The position numbers and the translations under genes were made by a program. This document shows, one piece after another, positions 17,139-27,300 of a DNA stretch of 64,000 nt (the stretch's first letter is position 1; each line of letters opens with the position of its first letter). The stretch comes from Staphylococcus nepalensis (lineage in GTDB: Bacteria > Bacillota > Bacilli > Staphylococcales > Staphylococcaceae): NCBI RefSeq assembly GCF_014635045.1, contig NZ_BMCF01000003.1, positions 1 to 64,000 of the forward strand, written 5' to 3'. Below the pieces are notes generated by a model. It was not told the origin of the DNA. It was given only the letters and a program-made list of their open reading frames with translations, and made no database searches.

Positions 17139-18929
17139 ATGAGTAACAACATATTCAAGCAATATCCATATTTTTTAAATTCAAATGGCTTTTATGAAGT
17201 GATTCCACCTAAAAGTAACAATGATGTAGAAAAAATCATTCAATTGTCTAGTCCCATCATTATAGAAAATAAATTTCTCGACCCGTCTACAGGGGTTGAG
17301 AAGTTGATTATTACAGATGGAAAAAATATTGAACGTATTGAAGCATCAGATATCTTAACATCTTTCAAGCTACCTGGATTGATTAAGTACGGCTTCAACA
17401 TCAATGAACGGTACATTAAATCATTAAGCTATGCGTTACAATCGATGCGCCAGTCACTTCCATTATCTAAATTATATACCGGCGTAGGTGTATTACAGTC
17501 TGATGATGAAGGTATGGTCATTTCATTGGATAAACCATACTTTTCAAAAGAAATAGAGCAATCTCAAGCTAATGAAATCATTTGTGAAACACACTATGAT
17601 TTACAACCAAAAGGTACTTTCAAAGGCTGGTGGGAGATGTACTTAAAACAAGTTAAAGGGAACTTACTACTAGAACTTGCAGTAGTATTTGCTGCTTCTT
17701 CATTAGTTACTGCGTTTCTAAAAACAAGACATGAGGTCGAGTTTGCGGGAACCATATTCTCATTTATGGGAAATTCAAGCACAGGTAAATCGACTGCAGC
17801 TGCTTTAGCTGTTTCAATAGCCGGCAACCCTACTAAAGGTAGTAATACCCTGTTTAGATCATGGAATGGTACTAGAAACGCGCTTGAAGGATATTTAAGT
17901 AGTAACTTTGGTGTGCCTATCGTATTAGATGAATTGTCAGCTGCAACCTTCAAAGACACTACTGGGTTGTTGTACAGTTTGGCAGAGGGACAAGGCCGAC
18001 AACGCTCTAATATTGATGGTAATGTCAAAGAACTCAAAAATTGGGGCACCACAGTGATAAGTACCGCAGAACACAGTATTTTAAATGATAGTGCACGTAA
18101 TGATGGTTTGAACGTCCGTACGATTGAAATATCTGAAGCCTTTACAACAAGTGCTGACAATGCAGATGCAATTAAAAGGGCTACATCGGTCAATTATGGC
18201 CATATAATGCCATTAGTAGCTGAATATCTTTTAAAACGTGAAGACGAAGTAATTAAATGGTTTCATGCGGAACATGATTGGTTCAAAAACCAACTAAAAA
18301 ATGAAACGAGTAATACTGGTATTCGTATGTTCAAACGCTATGCAGTGATTGTGACAACTGCTCGGATATTCGAACGTGTTATTGCAGTACCTATTGATAT
18401 AGATGCAGTAAGAGAATACTTGGTTAGTTATCACTTAGAGTCAGTTTCAGAACGCTCACTACAAGCGAAATCTATCGAGGTCATTGTTCAGTTTGTAGCG
18501 CAAAACCGGGGGAAATTCTCTGAGGATGCCAAGCTATCAACAATGATTGAGAATTATGGACTTATTGAACTCAAAGAAGACCACATACAAGTTAAAATGC
18601 TGAAAAATGTATTTAAAAATATGTTGAATGAAAATCAATTCCAAGATGTAAATATTGTAATTGATGCTTTACGAGACAAAGGTTATATCCATTCTGATCG
18701 GAACCGTAAAACAACAAAACGTAGCGTTCCAGATTCTAATGGCAATAAAAAGACTATTGTCTTTTACCATCTTAAGCTAGATATGACTTATGCTTCAATG
18801 TTTGGTTTGAGTTCTAAAACAGAACCTAGTATACCACCACCATTCGTTGATAATACAAATCCAAATTTGCTTAATGACTTTGTTAATCAAGCCAGAGAAA
18901 AAGAAGCAAGTGACGATTTAGAACTATAA
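17139..18929 (+). CDS. cch: SCC replicative helicase Cch (DUF927/MCM-like AAA+)
   Basis: A 596-aa ATPase. Walker A is FMGNSSTGKSTAAAL and the Walker B region is VPIVLDELSAATFKD. A sensor-type segment follows in GTTVISTAEHS, and a winged-helix-like C-terminal portion after residue 430. Homologues in SCC elements are self-loading hexameric helicases related to MCM, implying that excised SCC DNA replicates. AAAGGAGAG precedes the ATG. It sits in the conserved order cch, small gene, ccrA, ccrB. Confidence 0.9.
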   Translation: MSNNIFKQYPYFLNSNGFYEVIPPKSNNDVEKIIQLSSPIIIENKFLDPSTGVEKLIITDGKNIERIEASDILTSFKLPGLIKYGFNINERYIKSLSYALQSMRQSLPLSKLYTGVGVLQSDDEGMVISLDKPYFSKEIEQSQANEIICETHYDLQPKGTFKGWWEMYLKQVKGNLLLELAVVFAASSLVTAFLKTRHEVEFAGTIFSFMGNSSTGKSTAAALAVSIAGNPTKGSNTLFRSWNGTRNALEGYLSSNFGVPIVLDELSAATFKDTTGLLYSLAEGQGRQRSNIDGNVKELKNWGTTVISTAEHSILNDSARNDGLNVRTIEISEAFTTSADNADAIKRATSVNYGHIMPLVAEYLLKREDEVIKWFHAEHDWFKNQLKNETSNTGIRMFKRYAVIVTTARIFERVIAVPIDIDAVREYLVSYHLESVSERSLQAKSIEVIVQFVAQNRGKFSEDAKLSTMIENYGLIELKEDHIQVKMLKNVFKNMLNENQFQDVNIVIDALRDKGYIHSDRNRKTTKRSVPDSNGNKKTIVFYHLKLDMTYASMFGLSSKTEPSIPPPFVDNTNPNLLNDFVNQAREKEASDDLEL

Positions 18930-18945
18930 ATTTGAATGTTATACC

Positions 18946-18972
18946 GCTACAACGCTATAAACGCGTTGTAGC
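18946..18972 (+). terminator. Stem-loop after cch
   Basis: GCTACAACGC and GCGTTGTAGC make a perfect 10-bp stem with a 7-base loop, located 17 bases past the cch stop and 28 bases before the next start. There is no T-run, so partial termination or transcript protection is more likely than a full stop. Confidence 0.6.
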
Positions 18973-18999
18973 TCATTAAATCAATCGGAGGAAAAAATT

Positions 19000-19275
19000 A
19001 TGAACGTAATTGCATTAGCACATAATATTACAGATGAAAGAGAAGACTACTTGGACGAACCTATTGATACTCTAAGAACATATTGTAAAAAACATGGTTA
19101 TAAAATTGCTAAAGTCTACGACGAAGAAAGTACCTTGGTAGATGATATTAAAGATAATCATATCAAAACTGAAAGAATTGTATTTTGGGGCTTACACCAC
19201 GACTATCCCGAATTAAAAAAACTTTGCTCAAAACGAGATATCGAACTTATTACAATATTTTCAATGTTGGTATAA
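19000..19275 (+). CDS. Small protein between cch and ccrA
   Basis: A 91-aa acidic cytosolic protein with alternating strand and helix character (VIALAHNITD at the start, CKKHGYKIAKVYDEEST, RIVFWGLHHDYPELKKLCSKRDIELITIF at the end), somewhat like the N-terminal fold of serine recombinases or a small Rossmann-like domain. CGGAGG is well placed before the ATG. A gene at this position in SCC elements encodes a small single-stranded-DNA-binding partner of the helicase. I infer a similar role but cannot prove homology. Confidence 0.7.
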   Translation: MNVIALAHNITDEREDYLDEPIDTLRTYCKKHGYKIAKVYDEESTLVDDIKDNHIKTERIVFWGLHHDYPELKKLCSKRDIELITIFSMLV

Positions 19276-19313
19276 CACCTTTACTACTGTCAAAGTCAAT
19301 TGGGAGGATGAAC

Positions 19314-19379
19314 ATGGACGAATTAATCACATTACTCGCTGATTTAGTGATTGAAGAAATCAATCACGCTGATGACTAA
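19314..19379 (+). CDS. 21-aa micro-ORF upstream of ccrA
   Basis: It encodes MDELITLLADLVIEEINHADD behind a strong GGGAGG at correct spacing, 88 bases before ccrA. The product would be a single amphipathic acidic helix. It is followed at once by the stem-loop at 19387-19411, so it may be a leader peptide affecting ccrA expression, or a short functional peptide. Confidence 0.5.
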   Translation: MDELITLLADLVIEEINHADD

Positions 19380-19386
19380 TAATAAC

Positions 19387-19411
19387 GCCCAACACCTTAC
19401 TGGTGTTGGGC
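19387..19411 (+). terminator. Stem-loop in the ccrA leader
   Basis: GCCCAACACC pairs with GGTGTTGGGC around a 5-base loop, only 7 bases after the micro-ORF stop and 55 bases before the ccrA start. The tail is TTAACTATAAATT, so it is a weak terminator or attenuator limiting read-through into ccrAB. Confidence 0.65.
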
Positions 19412-19466
19412 TTAACTATAAATTCGTTCATAAATATATATTATCAATTTGGAAGGAGGAAACAGG

Positions 19467-20816
19467 ATGAAACAAGCAATAGGTTATCTACGTCAAAGTA
19501 CACTCAAACAACAATCACTCTCAACCCAGAAACAAACCATCAAGGCATTAGCCGAAAAGCATAATATTCAACACATTACCTTTTATAGCGATAAGCAATC
19601 AGGACGCACTGATAAACGCAATGGTTACAAACAAATTACTGAACTGATTCAACAGGGACAATGTGACGTATTATGCTGTTATCGCCTGAATCGACTTCAT
19701 CGTAATTTGAAAAATGCGCTAAAATTAATTAAATTATGCCAGCAGTACAATGTAGATATCTTGAGTGTTAACGATGGCTATTTTGACTTAAACAAATCAT
19801 TTGATCGTCTAAAACTCAATATCTTCATTTCATTAGCTGAACTTGAGTCAAATAATATTGGTGAACAAGTAAGCAACGGAATAAAAGAAAAAGCACGTCA
19901 AGGTAAACTGATTACCACACATGCACCTTTTGGATATCATTATTATAAAGGCACATTTGTGATCAACCCAGGAGAAGCACAAACGGTGACTGCAGTATTC
20001 AAATACTATCTTCAAGGGTATGGTTACAAAAAGATTGCACAATATTTGGAAAAAGATAATAAGTTAATCAACCGAAAACCATATCAAGTACGTAACATTA
20101 TTATGAACCCTAATTACTGTGGACGTGTGAATAACAAATACGGCACTTTTGATAATATGTTCCCATCTATTATCAGTAAAGCAATGTATAAAAATGCTCA
20201 AGCAATACGAGTAAATAAACAAGTTCAGCGCACGCCTTCTGCTAATTTACTCAAACAAAAGATCAAATGCCCTTGTTGTGACTCAACGCTGACAAATATG
20301 ACGATAAGAAAAAAAGAACATACATTGCGATATTATGTTTGTCCTAAAAATATGAATGAATCTCGCTTTGTCTGTTCATTCAAAGGGATAAATGCACAAG
20401 AATTAGAAGTTCAAGTCTTAGCAACATGTCAGAACTTCTTTCAAAACCAACAGCTCTATTCAAAAATTAATAATGCGATTCATCAACGCCTCAAAAAACA
20501 AAGAGTGATAGAAGCTAAAAGTATGCTAACTCAAGAACAACTGATAGATAAACTTGCCAAAGGTATGATTGATGCAGAAACGTTCAGAGAACAAACGCAA
20601 TCATTATGTCAACAATCCAAACCTATATCATCAATCCATACGCATCAAATTCGAAAGGCTTTACAAAATGTCATTCAACAACGTTTCACGTTAAACATGT
20701 TGTACCCTTACATCGATGAAATTCATATTACCAAAAGTAAAACGCTTACAGGTATCTATTTCAAAAATGAGCCCTTAAACATCGTCAATCAAACAGCACA
20801 ATCATCGATTGCTTAA
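19467..20816 (+). CDS. ccrA: Cassette chromosome recombinase A
   Basis: A large serine recombinase of 449 aa, the standard CcrA length. The catalytic serine is Ser11 in AIGYLRQSTLKQQ, with resolvase-domain arginines in SGRTDKRNGY and CCYRLNRLHRNLKNAL. A recombinase domain and a zinc-ribbon with CPCC...YYVCPKN (about residues 269-295) follow, then a coiled-coil tail. It starts at the ATG preceded by GGAAGGAGG, not at the in-frame codon six residues upstream. Works with CcrB to excise and integrate the element at the 3' end of rlmH. The gap to ccrB is 20 bases. Confidence 0.95.
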   Translation: MKQAIGYLRQSTLKQQSLSTQKQTIKALAEKHNIQHITFYSDKQSGRTDKRNGYKQITELIQQGQCDVLCCYRLNRLHRNLKNALKLIKLCQQYNVDILSVNDGYFDLNKSFDRLKLNIFISLAELESNNIGEQVSNGIKEKARQGKLITTHAPFGYHYYKGTFVINPGEAQTVTAVFKYYLQGYGYKKIAQYLEKDNKLINRKPYQVRNIIMNPNYCGRVNNKYGTFDNMFPSIISKAMYKNAQAIRVNKQVQRTPSANLLKQKIKCPCCDSTLTNMTIRKKEHTLRYYVCPKNMNESRFVCSFKGINAQELEVQVLATCQNFFQNQQLYSKINNAIHQRLKKQRVIEAKSMLTQEQLIDKLAKGMIDAETFREQTQSLCQQSKPISSIHTHQIRKALQNVIQQRFTLNMLYPYIDEIHITKSKTLTGIYFKNEPLNIVNQTAQSSIA

Positions 20817-20836
20817 TCAGAAAGGATGAAAAAATC

Positions 20837-22465
20837 ATGCAACAACTCAAACAAAAACGTGTCGGTATCTATGTCCGCGTATCAACAGAAATGCAAAGTG
20901 CAGAGGGTTATAGTATCGACGGTCAAATCAATCAAATCAAAGAATATTGTAACTTCCATCATTTCGAAGTCAAAGATATATACGCTGATCGTGGTATTTC
21001 AGGAAAGTCTATGAACCGCCCTGCACTTCAACGTATGTTACATGATGCGAATAAAGGTCATATTGATTGTGTTATGGTGTATAAAACAAATCGACTCGCA
21101 CGTAATACATCAGACTTACTCAAAATTGTCGAAGATTTGCATAAACAAAATGTCGAATTTTTCAGTTTGTCTGAGCGTATGGAAGTCAACACTTCTTCTG
21201 GTAAACTCATGTTACAAATACTTGCAAGTTTTTCCGAATTTGAAAGAAATACCATTTTAGAGAATATTTACACCGGACAACATCAAAGAGCCTTAGAAGG
21301 CTATTACCAAGGTAATCTTCCTTTAGGATATAATAACATACCAGATAATAAAAAAGATTTGATGATTAATCAGCATGAAGCTAATATTGTGAAATATATT
21401 TTTGAATCTTACGCCAAAGGTCATGGTTATCGTAAAATTGCCAACGCACTCAATCATAAAGGTTATGTCACTAAGAAAGGTAATCCTTTTAGTATTTCAG
21501 CTGTTACTTATATTCTCTCAAACCCATTCTATATTGGTAAAATTCAATTCGCGAAATACAAAGATTGGAATGATAAACGTCGTAAAGGCTTGAATGATAA
21601 ACCAGTAATCGCCGAAGGCAAACACACCCCTATTATTAGCCAATCATTATGGGATAAAGTCCAAGCACGTAAAAAACAAGTAAGTGAAAAACCACAAGTT
21701 CATGGTAAAGGAACCAATATTTTAACTGGATTAATTTCGTGTCCCCAATGTTCTGCTTCAATGTCTGCGAGCACAACAGTTAATACACTTAAAGATGGTA
21801 CTAAAAAACGCATTCGCTACTATTCGTGTAGTAACTTTCGTAATAAAGGGTCAAAAGTATGTTCTGCGAATAGTGTCAGAGCCGATGTAATTGAAAAATA
21901 TGTTATGGATCAAATACTCGAAATTGTTAAAAGCGACAAGGTTATCAAGCAAGTCGTTGAGCGTGTCAATCAAGAACATCAAATTGATACGTCTGCACTC
22001 AATCATGATATCGCATATAAGCAACAACAATATGATGAGGTCCAAATCAAATTAGATAACTTGATAAAAACGCTTGAAGATAATCCAGACTTAACATCTG
22101 TGCTTAAAAATACGATTCATCAGTATGAAAAACAACTCAATGACATCACAACTCAAATCAATCAACTTAAGCAACAACAAAATCAAGAGAAACCATCTTA
22201 TGATACGAAACAAATCGCTGCGCTATTACAACGAATATTTCAAAATATAGAATCCATGGATAAATCACAGCTCAAAGCTTTGTACCTAACGGTTATTGAC
22301 CGTATTGATATTCGTAAAGATGAGAATCATAAAAAGCAATTCTATGTCACTCTCAAGCTCAATAATGAAATTATTAAACAACTTTTCAATAATACCAATC
22401 TAGACGAAGTGCTCCTCAGCACTTCGTCTTTGTTTTTGCCTCAAACGCTCTTTCTTCAAATCTAA
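20837..22465 (+). CDS. ccrB: Cassette chromosome recombinase B
   Basis: A large serine recombinase of 542 aa, full CcrB length. Catalytic Ser16 lies in GIYVRVSTEMQSAEGYS. Further active-site arginines are in DRGISGKSMNRPAL and YKTNRLARNTSDL. A zinc-binding segment CPQCSASM...YYSCSNFRNKGSKVC (about residues 300-340) is followed by a long coiled coil (about 390-460). Together with CcrA it recognises both att sites bounding this element. The frame is intact, so the element should be mobile. Confidence 0.95.
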   Translation: MQQLKQKRVGIYVRVSTEMQSAEGYSIDGQINQIKEYCNFHHFEVKDIYADRGISGKSMNRPALQRMLHDANKGHIDCVMVYKTNRLARNTSDLLKIVEDLHKQNVEFFSLSERMEVNTSSGKLMLQILASFSEFERNTILENIYTGQHQRALEGYYQGNLPLGYNNIPDNKKDLMINQHEANIVKYIFESYAKGHGYRKIANALNHKGYVTKKGNPFSISAVTYILSNPFYIGKIQFAKYKDWNDKRRKGLNDKPVIAEGKHTPIISQSLWDKVQARKKQVSEKPQVHGKGTNILTGLISCPQCSASMSASTTVNTLKDGTKKRIRYYSCSNFRNKGSKVCSANSVRADVIEKYVMDQILEIVKSDKVIKQVVERVNQEHQIDTSALNHDIAYKQQQYDEVQIKLDNLIKTLEDNPDLTSVLKNTIHQYEKQLNDITTQINQLKQQQNQEKPSYDTKQIAALLQRIFQNIESMDKSQLKALYLTVIDRIDIRKDENHKKQFYVTLKLNNEIIKQLFNNTNLDEVLLSTSSLFLPQTLFLQI

Positions 22466-22938
22466 TATCTATGTACTGTCCTTTCGTCATTCAATAACAC
22501 TCATCTAACAAATATATTCAACACGCTAACCAGTCATATCTCAATGTGAAGCTTATATTGATATAACGAAAGAACATCCCAAAATAAAATATGAGTGGGA
22601 TAGTAACGGGATTGGCTAACTTCATATGGGAGAAGGATTACGCAAGCGTAATCCCAAAATCCCGTTATTATTTATAAATAAATAATATAAAAAGAAAAAG
22701 TAAGTCGTAATAACACCACCAAATCCAAATGATATATAAATATATAGCTATATTTCCCGAGAAATGAGCGGGATAACGGGATTTCCTTGTCATACCAACA
22801 ATTGTCATGACTTTCGATTGGGATATTTTCTATATTTCAGTGGGATTTCAAACCGAAACAAATGGCATTTCAAACTTATATTATCAAAATGATGTATCAC
22901 ATGTATACGTCAATCCAATACATTAGGAGGTCATAACA
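22466..22938. other. Iteron-like, palindrome-rich region downstream of ccrB
   Basis: A gene-free 470-base stretch with several related repeats. AACGGGATT occurs at 22605-22613 and in ATAACGGGATTT at 22773-22784, and its exact inverse AAATCCCGTTAT is at 22657-22668. GGATTACGCAAGCGTAATCC (22635-22654) is a perfect 20-bp palindrome. Additional TGGGAT/CGGGAT words are scattered through it. Candidate roles are replication origin for Cch, recombinase or regulator binding, or promoter for the downstream DUF genes. Confidence 0.5.
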
Positions 22939-23277
22939 ATGACATTAGAAAAACAACTCAAGCACTATATAACCAACTTATTCAATCTGCCAAGGGATGA
23001 AAAATGGGAATGTGAATCCATCGAAGAAATCGCTGATGATATCTTACCCAATCAATATGTAAGACTTGGTCCACTTAGTGATAAAATACTTCAAACCTAT
23101 ACTTACTACTCTGACACACTTCACGAAAGTAATATCTATCCCTTCATCCTCTACTATCAGAAACAGCTTATAGCCATCGGCTATATCGATGAAAATAACG
23201 ATATGGATTTCTTATATCTACACAACACAGTCATGCCCCTTTTGGATCAACGGTACTTACTAACAGGAGGACAATAA
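22939..23277 (+). CDS. SCC-conserved hypothetical protein (DUF950-like)
   Basis: A 112-aa soluble protein lying after ccrB as in most SCC elements. It shows a WECESIEEIADDILPNQYVRLGPLSDKIL core and a strand-rich C-terminal half (YPFILYYQKQLIAIGYIDENND). No catalytic motif is visible. TTAGGAGGTC is well placed before the ATG. The assignment to DUF950 is from memory of the conserved order and is not certain. Function unknown. Confidence 0.75.
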   Translation: MTLEKQLKHYITNLFNLPRDEKWECESIEEIADDILPNQYVRLGPLSDKILQTYTYYSDTLHESNIYPFILYYQKQLIAIGYIDENNDMDFLYLHNTVMPLLDQRYLLTGGQ

Positions 23278-23278
23278 T

Positions 23279-23380
23279 ATGCATAAATACATCAAAATTA
23301 CACAATTAGTCATTACAATACTAAGTGAAATCATCATTTGGATGAAAGAGTCAGAACGAAAGGAAGTCTCTTATGAATAG
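23279..23380 (+). CDS. 33-aa ORF between the DUF genes
   Basis: The frame starts with ATG 1 base after the preceding stop, behind AGGAGG, and its end overlaps the next gene's start (ATGAATAG). The product MHKYIKITQLVITILSEIII... is one amphipathic or membrane-associated helix followed by a charged tail. Tight packing on both sides and the ribosome site argue for translation, at least to couple its neighbours. Confidence 0.6.
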   Translation: MHKYIKITQLVITILSEIIIWMKESERKEVSYE

Positions 23381-23684
23381 ATATATCACCCGGGGTATCG
23401 CCAACAACTTACCTAATATCTTACAACACCAATTATGGCAACTCGTATCTGAGCGAGAACAAGAACAAACCAAAGATAATACCTTAGTAGATTATTTTCA
23501 TATATTCCAGTTCAATACACATCGCAATCAATTATATATCAAACACAAACAAGAACGACCAGCGTATGTGAAAACTCAAAAGGCAAATATCAATCAACCT
23601 ATCAATATCAATAAGGTCTACATTATCCGTGAAGATGATGTAGACCTTTCTTATTACATTATGTTATTACCAAATGAATATTAA
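23373..23684 (+). CDS. SCC-conserved hypothetical protein (DUF960-like)
   Basis: A 103-aa soluble protein beginning MNRYITRGIANNLPNILQHQLWQL, the opening I associate with DUF960 proteins carried by SCC elements. The C-terminus is strand-rich and ends VYIIREDDVDLSYYIMLLPNEY. AAAGGAAG lies upstream and the start overlaps the 33-aa ORF. Always found with ccr modules, so a role in SCC maintenance is likely. Its mechanism is unknown. Confidence 0.75.
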   Translation: MNRYITRGIANNLPNILQHQLWQLVSEREQEQTKDNTLVDYFHIFQFNTHRNQLYIKHKQERPAYVKTQKANINQPININKVYIIREDDVDLSYYIMLLPNEY

Positions 23685-23697
23685 GGAGATAAAATCA

Positions 23698-24204
23698 ATG
23701 GAAAATATCACAAATACACTTGTCACTACTGCAATATTTGACGAAAAGAGAACTCACCGCTACTTACTAACAAAGACATGGGACAGTGAAAAACAAACAC
23801 TTACAATCATCACGATGTATCCGCACTATGATGGCATTCTCAATATTGACCTAACAACCCAACTCATTATAAACAAAGTGTCAGAAATGGATGAATTTGG
23901 GTCAATCAATTTTGTGAATCTATACTCTAATATTACAACCCCTATAAATCTCAAACATTTAGAAGAAAATGCCTATGATAAGCATACAGATATTCAAATT
24001 ATGAAAGCTGTGAAAGAATCAGATGTAGTAATATTAGCTTGGGGTGCTTACGCTAAAAAACCCGTTGTTGAAGCACGCGTCAATGAAGTATTGGAAATGT
24101 TGAAACTACATAAGAAGAAAGTGAAACAACTCATGAACCCAGCAACCAATGAAATCATGCATCCCCTTAATCCAAAGGCAAGACATAATTGGTTTATTAA
24201 ATAA
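23698..24204 (+). CDS. SCC-conserved DUF1643 protein
   Basis: A 168-aa protein with the DUF1643 pattern: an N-terminal RYLLTKTWD strand, TIITMYPHYDG, a middle INFVNLYSN segment, DVVILAWGAYAKKP and the closing LMNPATNEIMHPLNPKARHNWF. I start it at the ATG at 23698 because AAGGAG is correctly spaced from it. The frame is open 24 bases further up. It completes the conserved block downstream of ccrB. Biochemical role unknown. Confidence 0.8.
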   Translation: MENITNTLVTTAIFDEKRTHRYLLTKTWDSEKQTLTIITMYPHYDGILNIDLTTQLIINKVSEMDEFGSINFVNLYSNITTPINLKHLEENAYDKHTDIQIMKAVKESDVVILAWGAYAKKPVVEARVNEVLEMLKLHKKKVKQLMNPATNEIMHPLNPKARHNWFIK

Positions 24205-24303
24205 AAATCTATAGAGATATTATCCCAACTTGACGTCATTATTTTATTTTAATACTGTAACCCAAAATTTCATGATAAAATATGAATGTTGGGAGGAAAA
24301 AAA

Positions 24304-27300
24304 ATGTCTATCGAAAGCAAATATTATAATATCACTAAAAGTAAAGAATATTCTTTAGATTTGGAAAGATTAAAGAATAATTTATTTAATAAAATTCAAG
24401 ATAGCATGAATGAATCAACCATTTCATCTATTTTCGAAACTGAAATATACAATTTGATTGAAAATAATTTTCATATTAATGATTTCCACTTTGATAAGGA
24501 ATTTACGAGTAAAGACTTCAATCAAGATTTTACAGGAAGAATTGATATGAAACATAATGGACTATTAGTAGAATATAAAAAACCTAATGCTCTAAAAACC
24601 TTTAAACAACAAGAAAAAGCTCAACAACAATTAATTAATTATTTCAATCAATTAAAAGATACACATGATATAACCACTATGATTATTACTGACGGCAAAA
24701 AGATAGGTAAAATTGGATATGTAAATGAAAAATATAATATTTTACCTTTTAAAAATATAACCACTAATGATATAGATGAAATAATTAAAGCTTTAATATT
24801 CTCAAAATCAAAAAAATTAAACTCTCAAAATATTACAAGTGACTTTGGATTGCGTCCTCATAGTATTTCTATGAAATTGGCTAATAAATTATTTCAGTCA
24901 CTTTATAATCAAGATTTAGATATTAAAACTTTGATGCTATTTAAAGAATGGCAAGTATTATTTCACCTTTCTGAAACAGACATGGGTAAGAACCAAGATA
25001 TTATGAAAAGAAGAAATGAGCTATCTGATTTATTTGAAGCAAATATCAATGATGCTCGAAGTGAATATATAGCCCTCTTCTCTCTACAAACAACTTATGC
25101 AATAATCATAAAACTTATAGCTTGTAAATTACTTAATAAAAAGCTATTTAATTCTAATAATATAAACTATTTTAATGATTTAACAGTTGTATCTAGCGAA
25201 GAATTGAGATCATTCCTAGAGAAAATTGAGGATGGATATAGTTTTTCTGACAATGGAATTTATAATTTATTAGAAGGCGATTTCTTTAGCTGGTATCATT
25301 TAGATACGCACTGGGATTATGAATTGTATTCATTATTTAATAATCTAATTTCAAAAATTGAAGAATATACAACTTTTACATTCTTACATGAGCATACTTC
25401 AATTGATATATTTAAAGAATTATATATTGAAATAATGCCCAAATCAATTAGACACTCATTAGGTGAATATTTCACTCCAGCTTGGTTAGCTGATAATGTT
25501 GTCCAAGAATCCACCAATAGAATTGATTCAAAACAATGGAAAGCTATTGATCCAACTTGTGGAAGTGGAATTTTTATAACTACACTAATAAATAAAATTT
25601 TTGATCAATATAATCTAAGTGAAATGGATTCTAGGATGAAAGAAAATTTACTAAAAGAAATATATGAAAGAGTAAAAGGAATAGATATAAACCCTTTGAA
25701 TGTACTCACTTCTCGCGTTAGTTATATGTTAGCAATATCACCGCTTATAGACGAATACACTACATTTGAAATTCCAGTTTATTTAGGCGATTCAGCTATA
25801 ATACCTACTATCCAGAAATTTGATGATGTGGAATGTTATGTAAACACTATTGAAACTATTGAAGGTAATTTAAATGCTGTTTTTCCAGTAGATTTTGTTG
25901 AATCCCATGAGTTCACTCCTACTTTAATTACAGCACAAAAACTTTTAAATGTAGGCGTATTAGAAGAAGTAATAAGTTACTTGATTAGTAAAATCTCTAA
26001 GTACACAACCGTTAATCTTCCTTTAAAAAATAAAATCGAAGAATTATGTCAAAAGCTTGCTGAATTATCAAGTAAACATTGGGATGGAATTTGGTTAAGA
26101 ATTATTTCTAACTTTTTAAAAGCAGGATCTATTAAAGATTTAAATATTGTAATAGGAAATCCTCCATGGGTGAAGTGGGAATATCTTCCTCAAAACTATG
26201 CTGAAAAAATTAAATCTATTTCCTTAGAAAGACACTTATTTAGTGGTCAAACATACATGGGTGCAATTAGTTTAAACATTTGTGCTCTTATATCTCATGT
26301 GAATGCGAGCTATAGACTTAATAAAGATGGAATCTTAGCCTTTTTAATGCCAAAAACGATGATGACACAAGATTCATATGAAGGATTCAGAAACTTCATT
26401 ATCGATTTAGAGACAAATGAAAGATTTTATTTACAATATGCTGAAGACTGGGAAAAAGCTGGTCATCCTTTTATAACTATGAAAGATGCTTTCCTATCTT
26501 ACTACTTTCAAAATAATCATATCGATTACACCAAAGGTGTACCCTTTACTAGAATTATTAAAAAAAGAGGAATTAAAATTGAAAAAATAAATTCAAAATC
26601 TTATTTTTCTGATGTAAAAGACTATTTCAATTTTAACAAAGGATACTTAGTTAAATTAGATGATAAAAGAAGTGGATTTACATTTGCTAACGATTCAACA
26701 CAAATCCAAAATTTAGCTAAAGTTATTGGTAACAATGAATACAAAGCTAGAAGCGGAGTAGAGTTTACACCTAAAGAGGTATATATGCTAAACTTTAACA
26801 AAATTAATGAAAATATTAATCAAGCTGTTTTCACTAATATGACTTCTGATAATACGACGCATAAAGTTAATCATATTGGAGATTTAAACGTAGAGACTAA
26901 ATATATTATGCCTTTGATAACTGGTCCCACAATTGAACGATTTTCTTTGGAAAATCGAAATCAATATTGTATTTATCCTTACAATATGAATAAAAAACAA
27001 TCCATTTCAATCAATGAACTACTAGATACATCTCCAAAACTTGCAAAATATCTGTTGAATCAGAAAACTGTTATTGAAAAGCAATCTGAACGTAGCAAAT
27101 TTATATCTAAAGGTGACGACTTCTATTCATTATCTAAAATAGGTATTTATACTTATGCACCTTTTAAAGTTGTATTTCGAGATAACAGCAAGTGGCGCGC
27201 ATCATTAGCTAATCCTGTAACTACCCCTTGGGGAGAAACTAAGATGGCCATACCTGCAAAACATGCTCCGTATATATCTCAAGATAAAAGAGGCAGAAAT

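Noticed and set aside
17594..18193. 199-codon minus-strand frame inside cch
   Set aside because: Antisense shadow of the helicase coding sequence, which is clearly the real gene.
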